Source: Thermocrinis sp.
GTDB taxonomy: Bacteria; Aquificota; Aquificia; Aquificales; Aquificaceae
DNA length: 18,622 bases
Reading direction: 5' to 3'
Assembly (NCBI GenBank): GCA_009903855.1
Contig: WYEK01000073.1
Span: 1 to 18,622 of the forward strand
Shown piece by piece: positions 1-6,469 of the stretch (within the stretch, counting starts at the first letter, position 1; the number at the start of each line of letters is the position of its first letter). The notes under the pieces were generated by a model. It saw only the letters and a list, made by a program, of their open reading frames with translations, was not told the DNA's origin and did not search any database. Both the position numbers and the translations under genes were made by a program.

Positions 1-8
1 TGGAAGCT

Positions 9-1541
9 ATGGTGCTGGTTGAAGAGGAAGAGAAGATAAAGGAGCTTTTGGCACTTTGGGAGCTTTTAAAAGGATCCTCTGTTAAACTGGACAAAAACAC
101 GGTGGCGGTTGCTCTGAGGGCACACTCTTCCACCGAGTTGGAGGTCTTGCTTTTGGAAGACCTACCTGAGGAGAGCTTTTTGAAGGTAAATACAGACAAA
201 GGCTTTTTGGTCTGTAAGCTCAGGAACGTTAGCACCTTGGGTCCCGATAGCCTTAGTCTAAAACTAAGTAGCCTTCAAAAGGACTGGGTGGTTGCCCTCA
301 TAAACGGCATGGCAGAGGAAAGCGGAAGGATAAAGGTGGGGAAGGTTCATGTAGTTTGCGAATATATAAAGCACAGGGAAAAGGAAAAGGAGAGCCTTTT
401 TGGAGTGCCCTTAAAGACTTTGGAAGTGGGCACCCAGTTTGTGAGGATGGAAGAAGAGGAGGAATTGAAGGAGCTTATGGGCACCAACATGTCCGGCTAT
501 CCGATGGAGGTTAAGGTCTTTGCGGGTAAGCTCTTTGGCGTGGGCACACCCGCCTACTTGGACCTTACGAAGATTGCCACCATGCACATGGCGGTGCTTG
601 GCACCACAGGTTCTGGGAAGACCACCTTTGTGGTTCGGCTTTTAAAGGACATAAAGGACAAAGGCTACGCCCAAGTTTTTGTCATAGACCTTTTTGGAGA
701 GTATTTCAAAAAGCTAAAAGAAAACGAGGAATTCATAGATTATGTGAAGTTTCCCTATACCCTCTTTCCCGTAGGTGCGGAGGACATAAAAGAGTTGTTT
801 AAGAGGTATGGCTTTGAAGTGGGAGAAAGGTCCTCCCAAGAGCGGGCTTTCTTTGGGAAAATAAGGAGGTCCCTAAAGCCAGACCTAGAAAAAATAGCTT
901 ACAGTGAAAAGAGCTTGGAGGATATTCTCCTTGATGCACCCGCGGACATTAAAGAGCAGGCGGAAGACCTTTTGGAGCTCCTTTCAAGGGACTTTGGAGA
1001 GGACGCAGTGAGAAATCAAAGGCTAGTATGGGAAAGGGCAAAGGAGGTGGTGAACTCTAAAAGTCCACTGGTTATATGTGATTTGAGCGATCTGGCAGAC
1101 CCAGAATCCCGCCTGAACATAGTGGGGCTTATCATGAAGGAGATATTCCTCTCTTCAATGAAGGATGGCAGGAGGCGGATCATAGTCCTTGAGGAAGCCC
1201 ACAACTTTGCACCGGAGAGGGGTGCCATTGACATTCCTACAGGAAGGGAAAACATAGCCCTTCAGATGACAAAGAGGATAGCCTTGGAGGGTAGAAAGTT
1301 TGGTGTTGGGCTTATAGCCATAACCCAAAGACCCGCAAACTTGAATAAATACATACTTTCTCAGATGAACACGCAAGCCATATTCCGTTTGGTTTCCAAG
1401 AACGATTTAGACGCGGTGTCCGTGTTCTTTGGAGAGAAGGATTGGGGGCTTTTGAACTTATTGCCCCTTCTTAGACCGGGAGCCCTATATCTAAGTGGTC
1501 TGGCGGTACCCTTTGGTATGCTCTTGGAGATTGAACTCTAA
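9..1541 (+). CDS. herA: HerA-type DNA translocase/helicase ATPase (HAS-barrel + DUF87)
   Basis: Predicted hexameric ATP-driven DNA translocase; archaeal HerA works with the nuclease NurA in processing DNA ends. An N-terminal region of about 170 residues fits the HAS-barrel. Walker A GTTGSGKT lies at residues 198-205. Walker B ends in the acidic pair E395-E396 (IIVLEEAHNF). A downstream Arg-containing stretch (RIALEGRKFGVG, then ITQRP) is typical of the HerA/FtsK-like fold. The 510-residue length matches the family. The reading frame is open to the left window edge, so the ATG at 9 may not be the true start; a GTG follows at 12 with GGAAG five bases upstream. NurA is not in the window and could lie upstream. 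The stop overlaps the convergent dtd gene by 4 nt. Family assignment is firm. The cellular role is inferred from the family, and HerA relatives also occur in phage-defence pairs, which I cannot exclude without the upstream gene. Confidence 0.88.
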   Translation: MVLVEEEEKIKELLALWELLKGSSVKLDKNTVAVALRAHSSTELEVLLLEDLPEESFLKVNTDKGFLVCKLRNVSTLGPDSLSLKLSSLQKDWVVALINGMAEESGRIKVGKVHVVCEYIKHREKEKESLFGVPLKTLEVGTQFVRMEEEEELKELMGTNMSGYPMEVKVFAGKLFGVGTPAYLDLTKIATMHMAVLGTTGSGKTTFVVRLLKDIKDKGYAQVFVIDLFGEYFKKLKENEEFIDYVKFPYTLFPVGAEDIKELFKRYGFEVGERSSQERAFFGKIRRSLKPDLEKIAYSEKSLEDILLDAPADIKEQAEDLLELLSRDFGEDAVRNQRLVWERAKEVVNSKSPLVICDLSDLADPESRLNIVGLIMKEIFLSSMKDGRRRIIVLEEAHNFAPERGAIDIPTGRENIALQMTKRIALEGRKFGVGLIAITQRPANLNKYILSQMNTQAIFRLVSKNDLDAVSVFFGEKDWGLLNLLPLLRPGALYLSGLAVPFGMLLEIEL

Positions 1542-1972
1542 ACCTCCAAGAGGATGGTTACAGGTCCGTCGTTTATTATGAAAACCTCCATATGGGCACC
1601 AAAGATGCCCGTCTGCACGGGCACATACTGGGAAAGCTTTTTGACAAAGAGTTCATAGAGTTCTTTTGCCCTCTCTGGCTTTTCTGCCTCCTCAAAGCTG
1701 GGTCTTCTGCCCTTTTGGGTGTTGGCATAAAGGGTAAATTGGGAAACCACAAGGGCGGAGCCCTTCACATCCAAGAGGGAATACTGAAACTTACCCCTTT
1801 CGTCCTCAAATATTCTAAGATGTACCACTTTTTCCACCAGCTTATCCACTTTCTCCTCCGTGTCTCCCACCCTGACCCCAAGGAGTATGTTCAATCCCTT
1901 TTCTATCCTCCCCACCTCTTTACCATCCACCACCACCCAAGAGGCCTTTACCCTTTGCACTAAGGCGCGCAT
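1538..1972 (-). CDS. dtd: D-aminoacyl-tRNA deacylase
   Basis: Removes D-amino acids (and glycine mischarged on tRNA-Ala) from tRNA, a cytosolic proofreading step in translation. The 144-residue length is standard. The SQFT active-site motif lies at residues 77-80 (Thr80 the expected catalytic residue), and the Gly-Pro motif NDGPVT at 134-139 lines the chiral-selectivity pocket. The N-terminal MRALVQRVKAS is also typical. The ATG at 1970-1972 lies 2 nt downstream of the murI stop, so both are probably read from one transcript, and no clear Shine-Dalgarno sequence precedes it. The 3' end overlaps herA by 4 nt, leaving no room for a terminator between the convergent genes. Confidence 0.95.
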   Translation of the reverse strand: MRALVQRVKASWVVVDGKEVGRIEKGLNILLGVRVGDTEEKVDKLVEKVVHLRIFEDERGKFQYSLLDVKGSALVVSQFTLYANTQKGRRPSFEEAEKPERAKELYELFVKKLSQYVPVQTGIFGAHMEVFIINDGPVTILLEV

Positions 1973-1974
1973 GT

Positions 1975-2739
1975 TTAGAGCTTACAAAGGACAGGTATGG
2001 TCTCGTAGCTTTGCTCCTCTCCAAGGATCAGCTTTATAAGATGGCTTAGGTTGGGCGAGTTGTCGGTAAAAAAGAGCCTCAGGGTCCCATTCCCTTCGTT
2101 CTTTGCCAACTTTTTGACTTCTTGGGCAACCGCTTGGGCAGAATCCACAATCTCCACATCTTCCATGTACTCCCTTATGGTCTCTTTTAATAGGGGATAG
2201 TGGGTGCAGGCAAGTATGAGGGTATCCACCTTACCCTTCAGCTCTTCCAAGTAATACTCCACTACGCTTTGGGCTATCTTGCCGTTGATTATACCCTCCT
2301 CCACTAAGGGAACAAAGAGGGGGCAAGCCTTGGCTATAGGCTGTGCACCCTGTTCCTTTAAAAGGTTTTGATATACCGCACTTTGCACTGTGCCCCTCGT
2401 GCCTATTACACCTATTCTTTTGGTCTTTGAGACCTTCAGGGCTTGTTCAACGCCAGGCTGGACTACCCCAACCACGGGTATGGTTAAACCCTCCCTTAGA
2501 AGCTCCAGGGCGTAAGCACTGGCGGTGTTGCAAGCAACCACCAATAGCTCTATGCCAAAGGACAGGAGGAACTCCGCACACTCAAGACTGTATCTTTGGA
2601 TGGTCTCCTTGGACTTGCCACCGTAGGGCACTCGGGCGGTATCCCCCAAGTAAAAGAAATCCGCAGAGGGCAACTCTTCCCTGAGGGCCTTCAAAACGGT
2701 TAGCCCACCTACGCCTGAGTCAAAGACGCCAATTTTCAT
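1975..2739 (-). CDS. murI: glutamate racemase
   Basis: Interconverts L- and D-glutamate without a cofactor, supplying D-Glu for peptidoglycan. The two catalytic cysteines are visible: C70 in VACNTAS and C178 in LACTHYP, with H180 next to the second. The N-terminal FDSGVGGLTV (residues 6-15, with Asp8 and Ser9) is the substrate-binding signature. Its 254 residues fit the family. The ATG at 2737-2739 has only a weak ribosome site. An ATG just upstream (2748-2750) is out of frame and stops at once. A TATAAT on the minus strand 24 nt upstream suggests a short leader. It heads a two-gene unit with dtd. Assignment is secure. Confidence 0.96.
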   Translation of the reverse strand: MKIGVFDSGVGGLTVLKALREELPSADFFYLGDTARVPYGGKSKETIQRYSLECAEFLLSFGIELLVVACNTASAYALELLREGLTIPVVGVVQPGVEQALKVSKTKRIGVIGTRGTVQSAVYQNLLKEQGAQPIAKACPLFVPLVEEGIINGKIAQSVVEYYLEELKGKVDTLILACTHYPLLKETIREYMEDVEIVDSAQAVAQEVKKLAKNEGNGTLRLFFTDNSPNLSHLIKLILGEEQSYETIPVLCKL

Positions 2740-2761
2740 GATTTTTTCATATGGCTTTTCC

Positions 2762-2770
2762 TATTATAAT
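2762..2770. promoter_or_regulatory. divergent promoter core between murI and cytochrome c552
   Basis: The stretch reads TATAAT on + (2765-2770) and also on - (2768-2763), so two -10 hexamers overlap on opposite strands. The + hexamer is 32 nt upstream of the cytochrome ATG and the - hexamer 23 nt upstream of the murI ATG. No convincing -35 box is visible; a T-run lies at 2742-2747. Confidence 0.5.
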
Positions 2771-2789
2771 ACACAGAATAACCTTATTT

Positions 2790-2797
2790 AGGAGGTG
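2790..2797 (+). promoter_or_regulatory. strong Shine-Dalgarno deciding the cytochrome start
   Basis: AGGAGGTG sits 5 nt before the ATG at 2803. An in-frame GTG at 2797 is part of this ribosome site and would add only two residues, so the ATG at 2803 is the real start. Confidence 0.85.
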
Positions 2798-2802
2798 TGA
2801 AC

Positions 2803-3099
2803 ATGAAGAAAGCTCTAATGCTACTGGCAGTAGGTCTTGTAAGCATATCCTTTGCTAACCAACAGCTTGCCCAACAAAAGGGTTGTATGGCATGCCACGA
2901 CCTAAAGGCAAAGAAGGTGGGACCTTCCTACGCGGACGTAGCCAAGAAGTATGCGGGCAAGCCTGATGCAGTGAATTACTTGGCTAACAAGATCAAGAAG
3001 GGTGGTTCTGGCGTTTGGGGTTCTGTGCCAATGCCTCCTCAGAACGTGTCTGACGCAGAAGCCAAACAACTCGCCCAGTGGATCTTGAGCGTAAAGTAA
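2803..3099 (+). CDS. cytochrome c552, periplasmic monohaem electron carrier
   Basis: Small class-I cytochrome c that shuttles electrons in the periplasm, probably between the bc1 complex and terminal oxidases or other reductases. The 98-residue precursor has an 18-residue signal peptide (cleavage after SFA, before N19), leaving an 80-residue mature protein. Haem is attached at C28-M-A-C31-H32. The sixth ligand is M77 in the VPMPPQ loop, equivalent to Met59 of mature H. thermophilus c552. From memory the mature sequence differs from that protein at only about ten positions, which is the main evidence for an Aquificaceae host. The start follows a strong ribosome site and a TATAAT box, consistent with high expression. 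The next gene starts inside its last 22 nt. Confidence 0.95.
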   Translation: MKKALMLLAVGLVSISFANQQLAQQKGCMACHDLKAKKVGPSYADVAKKYAGKPDAVNYLANKIKKGGSGVWGSVPMPPQNVSDAEAKQLAQWILSVK

Positions 3100-3332
3100 G
3101 AGAACTCTTTTCGGAATTTGTCCAACTTCACTTTAAAAAACCCGTGGAGGCGGACTTCAGGGACCTGAGGTCTGCCCTCCTCTTTTCTATGTTCTTAGAA
3201 TGGTTCGGTCTTGACAATCCCTTAGGTATATACCTTTTGGACCTTTATCCGGAACTCTTGTCTGAATTTCACCTTTGGCACAAAACCTTGGGCATAGAAC
3301 ACTCAAAGCTTGACTTTCTACCGTGCTGTTAA
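3078..3332 (+). CDS. small Cys-Cys-tail protein, cory-CC-star-like, partner of ArsA-like ATPase
   Basis: A soluble-looking protein of about 84 residues with no signal peptide or membrane helix. Its C-terminus is Leu-Pro-Cys-Cys followed directly by the stop, and these are its only cysteines (C83, C84). The central part, with NPLGIYLLDLYPELL and EFHLWHKTLGIEHS, resembles what I remember of the small 'cory-CC-star' proteins usually encoded beside ArsA/Get3-type ATPases. That recollection was not checked. The start is uncertain: the GTG at 3078 lies inside the cytochrome gene, has no clear ribosome site, and the frame stays open upstream, so translation may be coupled. The next in-frame ATG (3189) would remove too much of the conserved part. 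The stop overlaps the following ATPase gene by 10 nt. Function unknown. The paired C-terminal cysteines suggest metal or thiol chemistry, which is inference. Confidence 0.72.
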   Translation: MDLERKVRELFSEFVQLHFKKPVEADFRDLRSALLFSMFLEWFGLDNPLGIYLLDLYPELLSEFHLWHKTLGIEHSKLDFLPCC

Positions 3333-4120
3333 AAAAGGTTTATATGTTTGGAGGGAAGGGTGGCGTTGGCAAAAGCACATTAGCCTGCGCCTTAGCCCTA
3401 TGGCTATCTGAGAAGGGTAAAACCCTTTTGGCTTCCTTGGACCCAGCACATTCCCTTTCCGGTATACTCAAAACATCGGTAGGAAGCAATATCACTCAAG
3501 TTCTCCCAAATCTTTATGCGGTGGAGTTTGATGCCCAAAGCTTAGCCCGGAGCTATGTGGATAGAGTTTTAAAGGGCTTAGAGGAGGTTCTTTCTCCCTC
3601 TGTCTTGGAGGGTGCAAAAAGGTTTGCGTCCTTGATCTCTTCTTCTCCCACCTCTTTGGAAACTGCGGTCTTTGATAAACTCTCTGAGCTTTTGCCCCAG
3701 TACGAGTATGTGGTTTTGGACTTTGCGCCTACCGGACAGGTGCTCAGGTTCTTTGATTCTCTAAACTTGGTTCAAGAGTGGCTTGAGTTTTTGGTCCAGC
3801 TCAGCCATCGGCAGGAGGAGTTAGACCGGTTTATGAACAGGAAGAGAAACCTACCCCAACTTCTCAAAGAAAGGCTCCAAAAGGTAAAGTTCTTGGCGGA
3901 AACCTTGAGGGAAAAGGGATTGCTCTTTGCGGTTGCAAGGCAAGAACCCTTGGCCCTTCAAGAGGCACAGATGTTAGAAAAGAATAGCTTCATAAAAACA
4001 AGGAGGGTTATAAACTGCTCTGAAGAACCCACCCAAGAGCTCAGCATTCCAAGGGTAGAAGACCCCTATGGACTTGAAAACCTCAAAAAAATCCCCATAG
4101 AAAAGCTCGCCCTACTTTAA
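3323..4120 (+). CDS. ArsA/Get3-family (TRC40-like) ATPase, short form
   Basis: Dimeric deviant-Walker P-loop ATPase of the arsenite-pump/tail-anchored-protein targeting family. Visible motifs are P-loop GKGGVGKST at residues 11-19 with the signature Lys12, switch I DPAHS at 40-44, and switch II DFAPTGQVLR at 133-142. Family members usually read DTAPTGHTLR, so the His is replaced by Gln139. At 265 residues it is shorter than most Get3/ArsA subunits. It has no Cys-X-X-Cys zinc site (the only cysteines are C23 and C232), and I see no methionine-rich client groove, so arsenite pumping or tail-anchor insertion should not be assumed. The GTG at 3323 sits inside the end of the CC-tail gene (10-nt overlap) and places the P-loop nine residues in, as usual. 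The ATG at 3344 would leave only two residues before it. It ends in a 9-nt convergent overlap with ogg. Confidence 0.85.
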   Translation: MLLKKVYMFGGKGGVGKSTLACALALWLSEKGKTLLASLDPAHSLSGILKTSVGSNITQVLPNLYAVEFDAQSLARSYVDRVLKGLEEVLSPSVLEGAKRFASLISSSPTSLETAVFDKLSELLPQYEYVVLDFAPTGQVLRFFDSLNLVQEWLEFLVQLSHRQEELDRFMNRKRNLPQLLKERLQKVKFLAETLREKGLLFAVARQEPLALQEAQMLEKNSFIKTRRVINCSEEPTQELSIPRVEDPYGLENLKKIPIEKLALL

Positions 4121-4786
4121 CACCTTTCCTGTCTTTAGATAGAACACGTAAAGGTCAAGTTCCGCCAAGCTCATGCCAAGCCCTTGTGCCACTTCCTTGA
4201 GGACCTTCTCCGACTGAAGGTATATTTTCCTCGTTATGGTTTTGTAGTCTGGAATGAGCTTTTTTTCTTTCAAAAACCTGAATATATGTCTGTCTATTAT
4301 TGCGGTATCCTTGTAGCCGATGTTTCGTAAAAAGTGGGACGCTTCCTTTAGCCCAAAGCCCTCCACTTTGTATTTGGAGCGAGCATCACTTAAAAGGTCC
4401 CTCAGTTCTTGCGGGCTTGAGCCATCCTTTAAAAGCCCTAAGGTTCTGTGAAAGCTTTCCCTTGCCTTTACGATCCTTTCTGCCCTTTGGCGGGCAAATC
4501 TATGGCCAAGAGAAGAGAGAATTTCCGTTAGCTCTTCCAAGCTCAAAGTTTTAAATCCCTCTGTTCCTATTTGCATCTGTGCCTTTATGCCAAGGCTTGC
4601 GGAGGAGTTGGCGGTTAGCAAGCAAAAGCAAAGTTCCGAGAATAGGTCTGCCTTATACTCCGCATTCAAAAAGGGCTTAAAGTTAAAGTAGGTTTCTCCA
4701 AACCTTCCCAAGTTTTCAAACTCCTCCAGCCTTCTACGGACAAAGCTTTCAACTTTCTCCTTTGCCAGAAGGACATCCTCAAACAC
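4112..4786 (-). CDS. ogg: N-glycosylase/DNA lyase, archaeal-type 8-oxoguanine glycosylase (Ogg2)
   Basis: Bifunctional base-excision-repair enzyme that removes 8-oxoguanine and cleaves the abasic site. The helix-hairpin-helix region VEGFGLKEASHFLRNIG (residues 141-157) contains the expected Schiff-base lysine K147. The catalytic aspartate is D165 in IIDRHIFRF. The 224-residue length fits the short archaeal/Thermotoga-type Ogg family. The start is the GTG at 4784-4786: an in-frame TAA lies two codons upstream (4790-4792) and AGG sits nearby as ribosome site. That site is also the 3' arm of the RNA structure at the end of the upstream TnpB unit. It follows recN and tnpB on the same strand; recN and ogg were probably neighbours before the insertion. 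The 3' end overlaps the ATPase gene by 9 nt. Confidence 0.88.
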   Translation of the reverse strand: MFEDVLLAKEKVESFVRRRLEEFENLGRFGETYFNFKPFLNAEYKADLFSELCFCLLTANSSASLGIKAQMQIGTEGFKTLSLEELTEILSSLGHRFARQRAERIVKARESFHRTLGLLKDGSSPQELRDLLSDARSKYKVEGFGLKEASHFLRNIGYKDTAIIDRHIFRFLKEKKLIPDYKTITRKIYLQSEKVLKEVAQGLGMSLAELDLYVFYLKTGKVLK

Positions 4787-4792
4787 CGCTTA

Positions 4793-4920
4793 CCTGGTCA
4801 CCCAAACTATATAAAACTGCACATATTTTGTGCAGCCGTCCCCTGACCAGGAAGGGGGACTAACCCTTTTCGTTTCGCCGCTCCTACCCAATCCCCTAAG
4901 AGGATCACCCTCTTTAGGGG
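4793..4920 (-). ncRNA. candidate omegaRNA (TnpB guide RNA scaffold) with pseudoknot at the element right end
   Basis: Read on the minus strand, this segment has four pairing elements. First, an 11-bp hairpin with one bulge: arms 4915-4920 plus 4909-4913 against 4893-4898 plus 4899-4903, loop 4904-4908. Second, a 6-bp stem GTCCCC (4860-4855) with GGGGAC (4843-4838) and an 11-nt loop. Third, a 6-bp stem CTGCAC (4835-4830) with GTGCAG (4822-4817). Fourth, CCTGGTCA inside the second loop (4851-4844) is perfectly complementary to TGACCAGG (4800-4793), which would close a pseudoknot. The tnpB stop (4809-4807) lies inside the structure. TnpB omegaRNAs are known to overlap the 3' end of tnpB and run to the element's right end, with the guide taken from flanking DNA, and this layout matches. 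Structures are from base complementarity by eye. Expression and the exact ends are unknown. Confidence 0.6.
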
Positions 4921-6432
4921 AGAGAAGTCTCTAAAACTCTCAAGGCAGGAGAAGGCAAGGGCTACGGAAAGAACTCGCCAGCTTTTTTGTAGGGTCTTTG
5001 CCCTACCCCTCATCGGTTTCATCCCACGATTAACCGCTTGTTGGGTAGCTGGTTTACTCTTCCCGCTGTCTATTAACAACTTAAGCAAAAGCTTTAACTC
5101 CCTCTTCAGTCTTCTCAACTCGCTTTCTAGCTTATTTCTTTTGTATTCGTTTTTCTCCCCTTCTATCTCCTTCTTAAGCTTAGCAATCCTATCCTCAACC
5201 TTTGCTACTGAGTAAGACAAAAACTCCTTATCTTCTAAAAGCCTTCGGTAATTCTTAGGCAAGCTTTCTTTAAACCCAAGCCCACGCCTGCCAATTACAT
5301 AAGCACCAGCCACATCCTTGTCTATATTGTATATTGGTGCATACTTTAGCTTGCCAATGATTGATGTGTATGCAGGATTGACCTTTATCACCTGAACTCC
5401 TTCTCTTTTGCCCGCAACCTCAATCTTTTCCAGCAGTCCCTTGTATACCCACTTCTGTAGTTTCTGTCTTAACTTAGGCATTCCGTCTCCTCTTCTACCT
5501 TTCGGGAGCTTCTCTAAATTCTCCACCACTATCGCCTTCCCTTCCCTCTTGCCAATCTCCACTACCTGATGTGCAATCTGCCAACTCAAATACTCCCTCT
5601 TGTCTGCGTTCCCATCCAACAGCTCATTCAAGCTTATCCTCTCATACTTTTCCAAGTTCCCATCCCTTGATGTCCAAGCCAAAGCCAAATGAAAAGGATA
5701 TGCGTTTATGTCTATGCCTATAACTCCGTTCTCCTTTGTAATGGTTATTTCAGGAAGGTTCTCCTCTCTACTTATCTGTGCGTAGATTTTTCCGTTTTTT
5801 AGTTTAAGTCTTACCGTGTAGGCAAACCAATTGCCCGTTCTCTCAGCTTGAGTTAAGTCCCACACAAAGCTTATCCACCTGTCCCTCTCTCTTTTAGCAG
5901 ACCTAACCACCTTAGCCCATACATATTCACCGTTTCCTAAGTTAATCCTCAGATGCCACTGACCGTCCAAATTAACAAGCCTAAGGTTTAGATTGCCCTC
6001 CTTTGATTTGTCTCCCCTGGAATACAGAAAGCCATACCTTTTTTCCTCCCATTCTTGTCTTAGTTTCTCTCTCCTTTTACCTGTTAAGTGTTTCTTCTTT
6101 AGCTTTTCCAACAACTCCCTTGAACCAAAAATAAGCTTTTTGGGATTTTGCCCTTTTTCTATGCAAGAGTCCAGAGTTTGCTGTGCCAGAAATATAGCGG
6201 AATCCGAATACCGTGTGTTTACTCCATACTTTTGGGCTAACAGTTTTTTCAGGTCTTTTCTTTCCATTTTCTCCAACAGTCTTTTATAGGCAAACCTGAC
6301 CATTGAGGAGAACTTACGCATTAGGTTTAATACCTTCTCCTTATCTTCGTCTTTATCAAATGCCAATAAACACTCTACCGTTACGAAATTGCGGTCATTT
6401 TTGTTTTTTACACTCAAAAGTTTTGTTGTCAT
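4807..6432 (-). CDS. TnpB-related RuvC nuclease (IS200/IS605 accessory family), zinc ribbon absent
   Basis: Relative of TnpB, the RNA-guided DNA nuclease ancestral to Cas12. The three RuvC positions look intact (ATG numbering): D241 in GVIGIDIN, E304 in VVENLEKL and D373 in NIDKDVAGAYVIG. Between the Glu and the last Asp, where TnpB normally has a four-cysteine zinc ribbon after a 'YTS' motif, this protein keeps NPAYTSIIG but has no cysteine pairs. After RuvC-III comes an unusual extension of about 165 residues, including a probable coiled coil (about 413-454). At 541 residues it is longer than ordinary TnpB (about 400). I chose the ATG at 6430-6432: an upstream in-frame TTG (6442-6444) lies within the likely -10 box. 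No strong ribosome site is visible. The last 40 or so codons coincide with the candidate omegaRNA and may be poorly constrained as protein. Cleavage activity is inferred, not shown. Confidence 0.8.
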   Translation of the reverse strand: MTTKLLSVKNKNDRNFVTVECLLAFDKDEDKEKVLNLMRKFSSMVRFAYKRLLEKMERKDLKKLLAQKYGVNTRYSDSAIFLAQQTLDSCIEKGQNPKKLIFGSRELLEKLKKKHLTGKRREKLRQEWEEKRYGFLYSRGDKSKEGNLNLRLVNLDGQWHLRINLGNGEYVWAKVVRSAKRERDRWISFVWDLTQAERTGNWFAYTVRLKLKNGKIYAQISREENLPEITITKENGVIGIDINAYPFHLALAWTSRDGNLEKYERISLNELLDGNADKREYLSWQIAHQVVEIGKREGKAIVVENLEKLPKGRRGDGMPKLRQKLQKWVYKGLLEKIEVAGKREGVQVIKVNPAYTSIIGKLKYAPIYNIDKDVAGAYVIGRRGLGFKESLPKNYRRLLEDKEFLSYSVAKVEDRIAKLKKEIEGEKNEYKRNKLESELRRLKRELKLLLKLLIDSGKSKPATQQAVNRGMKPMRGRAKTLQKSWRVLSVALAFSCLESFRDFSPLKRVILLGDWVGAAKRKGLVPLPGQGTAAQNMCSFI

Positions 6433-6443
6433 GCTGAACTGCA

Positions 6444-6449
6444 ATTATA
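6444..6449 (-). promoter_or_regulatory. -10 box of tnpB
   Basis: TATAAT on the minus strand, with 11 nt between it and the tnpB ATG, inside a 12-nt perfect palindrome AATTATATAATT (6443-6454). Such close spacing implies a very short or absent leader. No clear -35 is seen. Confidence 0.4.
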
Positions 6450-6469
6450 TAATTTTTGAACGAAAATTA
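6450..6469. repeat. A/T-rich hairpin at recN stop / TnpB left end
   Basis: Inverted repeat TAATTTT (6450-6456) with AAAATTA (6463-6469), 6-nt loop. It contains the recN TAA stop. It may be the imperfect palindrome often found at IS200/IS605 left ends, or a weak recN 3' structure. It lacks the GC-rich stem of a standard terminator. Confidence 0.45.

Larger units (their letters stand above)
4793..6469 (-). mobile_element. stand-alone IS200/IS605-type TnpB unit between recN and ogg (no tnpA)
   Basis: About 1.65 kb holding one tnpB-like gene and a structured 3' end, placed between the recN stop (6467-6469) and the ogg GTG start (4786). No TnpA (HUH transposase) gene is present, as in IS1341-type units. 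The boundaries given are the outermost structured sequences: the right-end pseudoknot arm at 4793 and the A/T hairpin at 6450-6469. The true ends and target motif cannot be fixed from one copy. Confidence 0.6.

Noticed and set aside
1592..1963. 123-codon + frame opposite dtd (and similar long frames opposite recN, ino1, the TPR gene and exbB)
   Set aside because: All are antisense shadows of well-supported genes and show no family motifs.
2797..2802. In-frame GTG upstream of the cytochrome c ATG as a possible start
   Set aside because: It lies at the end of the AGGAGGTG ribosome site and adds only two residues before a normal signal peptide; the ATG at 2803 is correctly spaced.
3323..4120. 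Calling the ATPase an arsenite pump ATPase (ArsA)
   Set aside because: There is a single ATPase domain, no metal-binding cysteine set, and no arsB, arsC or arsR nearby.
4804..4822. Possible terminal inverted repeats of the TnpB unit: TATATAA plus TGCA seen near both ends (also 6441-6454)
   Set aside because: Only 7 plus 4 matching bases with a gap in A/T-rich DNA, and IS200/IS605 elements do not use terminal inverted repeats.
4807..6444. Type V CRISPR effector rather than a TnpB unit
   Set aside because: No repeat-spacer array or cas1/cas2 occurs anywhere in the window, and the compact unit with a structured 3' end fits a TnpB element.
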